Shown here: in pieces, positions 3,791 through 6,525 of the stretch
Layout of the letters: each line of letters starts with the position of its first letter
How positions within the stretch are numbered: position 1 is the stretch's first letter
Assembly (NCBI GenBank): GCA_013214975.1
Contig: JABSPR010000370.1
Location: 1 to 6,525 of the forward strand
DNA from: Flavobacteriales bacterium
GTDB lineage: Bacteria > Bacteroidota > Bacteroidia > DT-38
Length of the DNA stretch: 6,525 nt
Reading direction: 5' to 3'
Notes under the pieces: model-generated
The model's input: the letters and a program-made list of their open reading frames with translations, nothing else
Told to the model about the DNA's origin: nothing
Database searches by the model: none
Program-made: the position numbers and the translations under genes

Positions 3791-6525
3791 GGGTATAAAT
3801 TAATTGAGAAAGTAGAAAAGAAGGGCAATGAAATTGTGGTTCCTTATTCAAAATACAAACTCGACAATGGTTTAACAGTAATTGTACACGAAGATCATTC
3901 AGATCCTTTAATTCATGTGGATGTTACTTATCATGTTGGCTCGGCTCGAGAGCAAGTAACCAAATCTGGATTTGCGCATTTCTTTGAACATATGATGTTT
4001 CAAGGGTCAGAGCATATTGCAGATGAGGAGCACATTAAAATTATTAGTGAAGCAGGTGGAGATATGAACGGTACCACCAATTCGGATAGAACAAATTATT
4101 TCGAAACACTACCAAATAATTATTTGGAAACAGCCCTATGGCTCGAATCGGATAGAATGGGATTCTTTATAGATGCGGTTACTCAAAAAGGTTTTGATGT
4201 TCAGCAAGCAACGGTGAAAAATGAGAGAGGACAGAATGTAGATAATAGGCCTTATGGTCGTCTAAATGAAAAAGTATCTCAAGCGATGTATCCTTACGGA
4301 CATCCTTATTCATGGCCAACAATTGGCTGGATGGATGATATCGATAGAATAGAACTAGAAGATTTAAAGAAGTTTTTCTTGAGATGGTATGGTCCTAATA
4401 ATGCCACATTAACCGTCGGAGGTGATTTGGATACGGAAGAGGTAATGAAGTTAACGGAAAAGTATTTTGGAAGTATCCCGAGTGGGCCAGAAGTAAAGCC
4501 ACTTCCTAAAACCCCAATTACTTTAGAAAAGGATATTTACCTTTCTTATGAAGATAATATCCGTTTTCCTTTAATAGAAATGTCGTTTCCTACCGTGCCT
4601 AACCGACACCCAGATGAGGCTCCATTGGATGTTCTTTCGGATATTTTGGGAGGAGGTAAATCATCCATCTTTTACAAAAACTTTGTGAAGTCGCAGATTG
4701 CGGTTCAGGCTTCTGTTGGAAATCCATGTTCGGAATTGAGCGGAAAATTTGAGTTAGCAGTATTCCCTTATCCAGGTGCAAAACTTGCTGATATAGAAAA
4801 GAAGATGCGAGAGTCTGTTAAAGAATTTGAGACTAGAGGTGTGAAGGATGATGATATCTTGAAGTTTAAAGCAAGCATAGAAGCGCATATGATTTATGGA
4901 ATGCAAAGTGTAAAAGGGAAGGTTTCTAGGTTGGCCTCGTTCGAGACTTTCTATGGTAATCCAAATTTAATACAGGCTGAGATTGATAGATATCTGTCCG
5001 TAACAAAGGAAGATGTACAACGGGTTTATGAAAAGTATATAAAGAACAAGCCGGCAATAATAGCAAGTGTATATCCAAAAGATCAGCAGGATATAGTTGC
5101 AGGTAAAGACAATTCTGAACCAAGAGAAGCCAAAACAAAAGATGTGGACGATTCAGAATATCAAAACCTAGTTCAGAAGAAAGCTAAAGATGATTTCGAT
5201 AGAAGTAATCAACCACCTAAAGGAGATAATCCAGTAATTAAAGTTCCATCGTTTTGGAAAGCAGAAATGGGTAACGGAATTGAATTGATAGGAAGTGAAA
5301 GTACCGAGGTACCGACCGTATCTATTTTAATTCGATTTAAAGCAGGTCATCGCTATGAGCCCATAGAAAAGTCGGGATTGGCGAATTTAACCGCTAGTCT
5401 TTGGAACGAATCAACAGAGCATTATACGGCAGAGAAATTCAGTGAAGAATTAGAAAAATTAGGTAGTAACGTCAGTATTTCAGGCGGAAATGAGTCTATA
5501 AACCTGAGTATTTCAAGCCTCACAAAGAATATCGATAGAACGATAGAACTGGCAGAAGAATTACTATTTCATTCGAAATTCGATATGGTAGATTTTGGAA
5601 GACTTAAGGAAGAGCAATTAGAAATGATTGCATTTGGAGCGAGTAAAGCAGGGGTAATGGCGAGTAATACTTATCGTAAATTATTACATAAGGAAGGTAA
5701 TATTATGTCTATCCCAGCGAGCGGAACTGCAGCAACCGTCGGAACATTAACACATGAAGATGCCGTTGCGTACAGAGATGCTGCCTTGACTTCTTTACAG
5801 ACTCAAGTAACCGTTGTTGGTGATATTAGTGAAAAAGAGGTAAAATCTAAATTGACATTTTTATTCAAACTGGAGAAAAAAGGTGAGCCAAAAACTTTTA
5901 CGGAAGAACATAAAGAACACAAAGAGTTAAAAATATACTTTGTGAATAAGGAAGATGCTCCGCATTCAGAATTAAAGTTGGGTAAGATTACGATGCCCTA
6001 TGATCCAACTGGAGAATATTTTAGAGGGTACGTAATGAACTACGTTTTAGGAGGGGCCTTTAATAGCAGAATTAATCTAAACCTTAGAGAGGATAAAGGA
6101 TATACATATGGAGCGCGATCACGCCTATCGGGTTCTAAGTATATGGGAACATTCACGGTTTCCACTTCGGTAAGGGCGAATGCGACAGATAGTTCGTTGG
6201 TTGAAATATTTAAAGAGTTAGAACTTTACAAGAAGGATGGCATCTCGGCAGATGAACTTGAATTCACGAAAAGCTCTATTGGTCAGTCGGATGCATTGAG
6301 CTACGAAACACCTGGTCAGAAAGCATCTTTCATATATCAAATAATGAACTATAATCTTTCACCGGATTATATCGATAAACAGAATGTTATTCTTGCAGGT
6401 TTATCTCAGGATGATATTTTAAAATCGGCGCGAGAAATTATTCAGACAAATAAAATGGTGCTGGTTGTTGTAGGGGATAAGAAAACTGTTTTTGAAGGCT
6501 TAAAAAAACTTGACTACCCGATAGA
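3725..6525 (+). CDS. M16 family zinc metalloprotease, exported single-chain form, 3' end outside window
   Basis: From ATG at 3725 the frame stays open to the window edge: 933 residues with no stop. Residues 1-22 are a signal peptide, so the protein probably acts in the periplasm or envelope. The N-terminal half is a catalytic M16 unit: S-G-F-A-H-F-F-E-H holds the inverted zinc motif HxxEH at 85-89, and Glu167 (in K-N-E-R-G) sits at the expected distance for the third zinc ligand. It is followed by an M16_C domain with W-Y-G-P-N-N and V-G-G-D (221-234). A charged linker (about 460-506) leads to a second M16 half starting near 508. There the HxxEH site is replaced by Asn554-x-x-Ala557-Ser558, while the R/Y substrate-binding motif (Arg788, Tyr793, Tyr795) is present. 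This is the usual design of fused bacterial M16 peptidases of about 930-960 residues, related to PqqL; a V-V-V-G-D segment just before the edge suggests only a few residues are missing. Substrates are unknown; members degrade peptides inside a closed chamber. Confidence 0.95.
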   Translation, partial: MKRQYILLQVIGLIFISNGLFAGYKLIEKVEKKGNEIVVPYSKYKLDNGLTVIVHEDHSDPLIHVDVTYHVGSAREQVTKSGFAHFFEHMMFQGSEHIADEEHIKIISEAGGDMNGTTNSDRTNYFETLPNNYLETALWLESDRMGFFIDAVTQKGFDVQQATVKNERGQNVDNRPYGRLNEKVSQAMYPYGHPYSWPTIGWMDDIDRIELEDLKKFFLRWYGPNNATLTVGGDLDTEEVMKLTEKYFGSIPSGPEVKPLPKTPITLEKDIYLSYEDNIRFPLIEMSFPTVPNRHPDEAPLDVLSDILGGGKSSIFYKNFVKSQIAVQASVGNPCSELSGKFELAVFPYPGAKLADIEKKMRESVKEFETRGVKDDDILKFKASIEAHMIYGMQSVKGKVSRLASFETFYGNPNLIQAEIDRYLSVTKEDVQRVYEKYIKNKPAIIASVYPKDQQDIVAGKDNSEPREAKTKDVDDSEYQNLVQKKAKDDFDRSNQPPKGDNPVIKVPSFWKAEMGNGIELIGSESTEVPTVSILIRFKAGHRYEPIEKSGLANLTASLWNESTEHYTAEKFSEELEKLGSNVSISGGNESINLSISSLTKNIDRTIELAEELLFHSKFDMVDFGRLKEEQLEMIAFGASKAGVMASNTYRKLLHKEGNIMSIPASGTAATVGTLTHEDAVAYRDAALTSLQTQVTVVGDISEKEVKSKLTFLFKLEKKGEPKTFTEEHKEHKELKIYFVNKEDAPHSELKLGKITMPYDPTGEYFRGYVMNYVLGGAFNSRINLNLREDKGYTYGARSRLSGSKYMGTFTVSTSVRANATDSSLVEIFKELELYKKDGISADELEFTKSSIGQSDALSYETPGQKASFIYQIMNYNLSPDYIDKQNVILAGLSQDDILKSAREIIQTNKMVLVVVGDKKTVFEGLKKLDYPI

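Noticed and set aside
3553..3828. Minus-strand open frame of 91 codons across the divergent intergenic region
   Set aside because: It overlaps the start of the bacilliredoxin gene and the signal peptide of the M16 protease, and covers both candidate promoters; no recognisable domain.
4599..5138. Two minus-strand open frames (4599-4781 and 4926-5138)
   Set aside because: Both are antisense to the M16 protease, whose plus-strand frame is continuous and shows the family motifs.
1..6525. A new defence, mobile or biosynthetic system
   Set aside because: All four genes belong to recognisable families or domain types, each in its own transcription unit; there are no transposase, recombinase, toxin-antitoxin or nuclease signatures and no inverted repeats of an insertion sequence.

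Overview
The window looks like chromosomal DNA of a member of the Bacteroidota, probably a flavobacterium-like or related lineage. The evidence is AT-rich coding sequence, a secreted repeat protein ending in a type IX secretion (T9SS) type A sorting domain, promoter-like elements of the Bacteroidota form TAnnTTTG, and start codons without clear Shine-Dalgarno sequences. No mobile element, CRISPR array, tRNA or rRNA is visible.

Layout. Positions 1-2005 (+) hold the 3' part of a large cell-surface or secreted protein whose start lies before the window. It contains four HYR/Ig-like repeats (the first cut by the window edge), a cysteine-rich stretch with a degenerate two-copy repeat, two tandem copies of a domain of about 105 residues, and the T9SS C-terminal signal. 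A strong hairpin with a U-tract terminates it at 2025-2057. Convergent to it lies trpS (2124-3101, -), tryptophanyl-tRNA synthetase. Upstream of trpS, on the same strand but separated by a clear terminator (3147-3180), is a bacilliredoxin of the BrxA/BrxB family (3198-3611, -). Divergent from that, with about 113 bp between the two start codons, is a long M16 zinc metalloprotease (3725 to the window end, +). It has a signal peptide, an N-terminal HxxEH catalytic half and a degenerate C-terminal half carrying the R/Y motif. It is still open at 6525 but probably near its end.

Functional relations. The four genes do not form an obvious pathway. Each seems to be its own transcription unit: terminators separate three of them and a divergent intergenic region separates the last pair. 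The common themes are envelope/secretion (surface protein, exported protease) and housekeeping (tRNA charging, thiol redox control).

I looked for an undescribed system and did not find a convincing one. The most distinctive material is the C-terminal architecture of the surface protein, especially the cysteine-anchored repeat that looks like a histidine-depleted variant of a motif common in Bacteroidota secreted proteins. The second most distinctive point is a possible leaderless trpS transcript. No stretch longer than about 120 bp lacks a gene.
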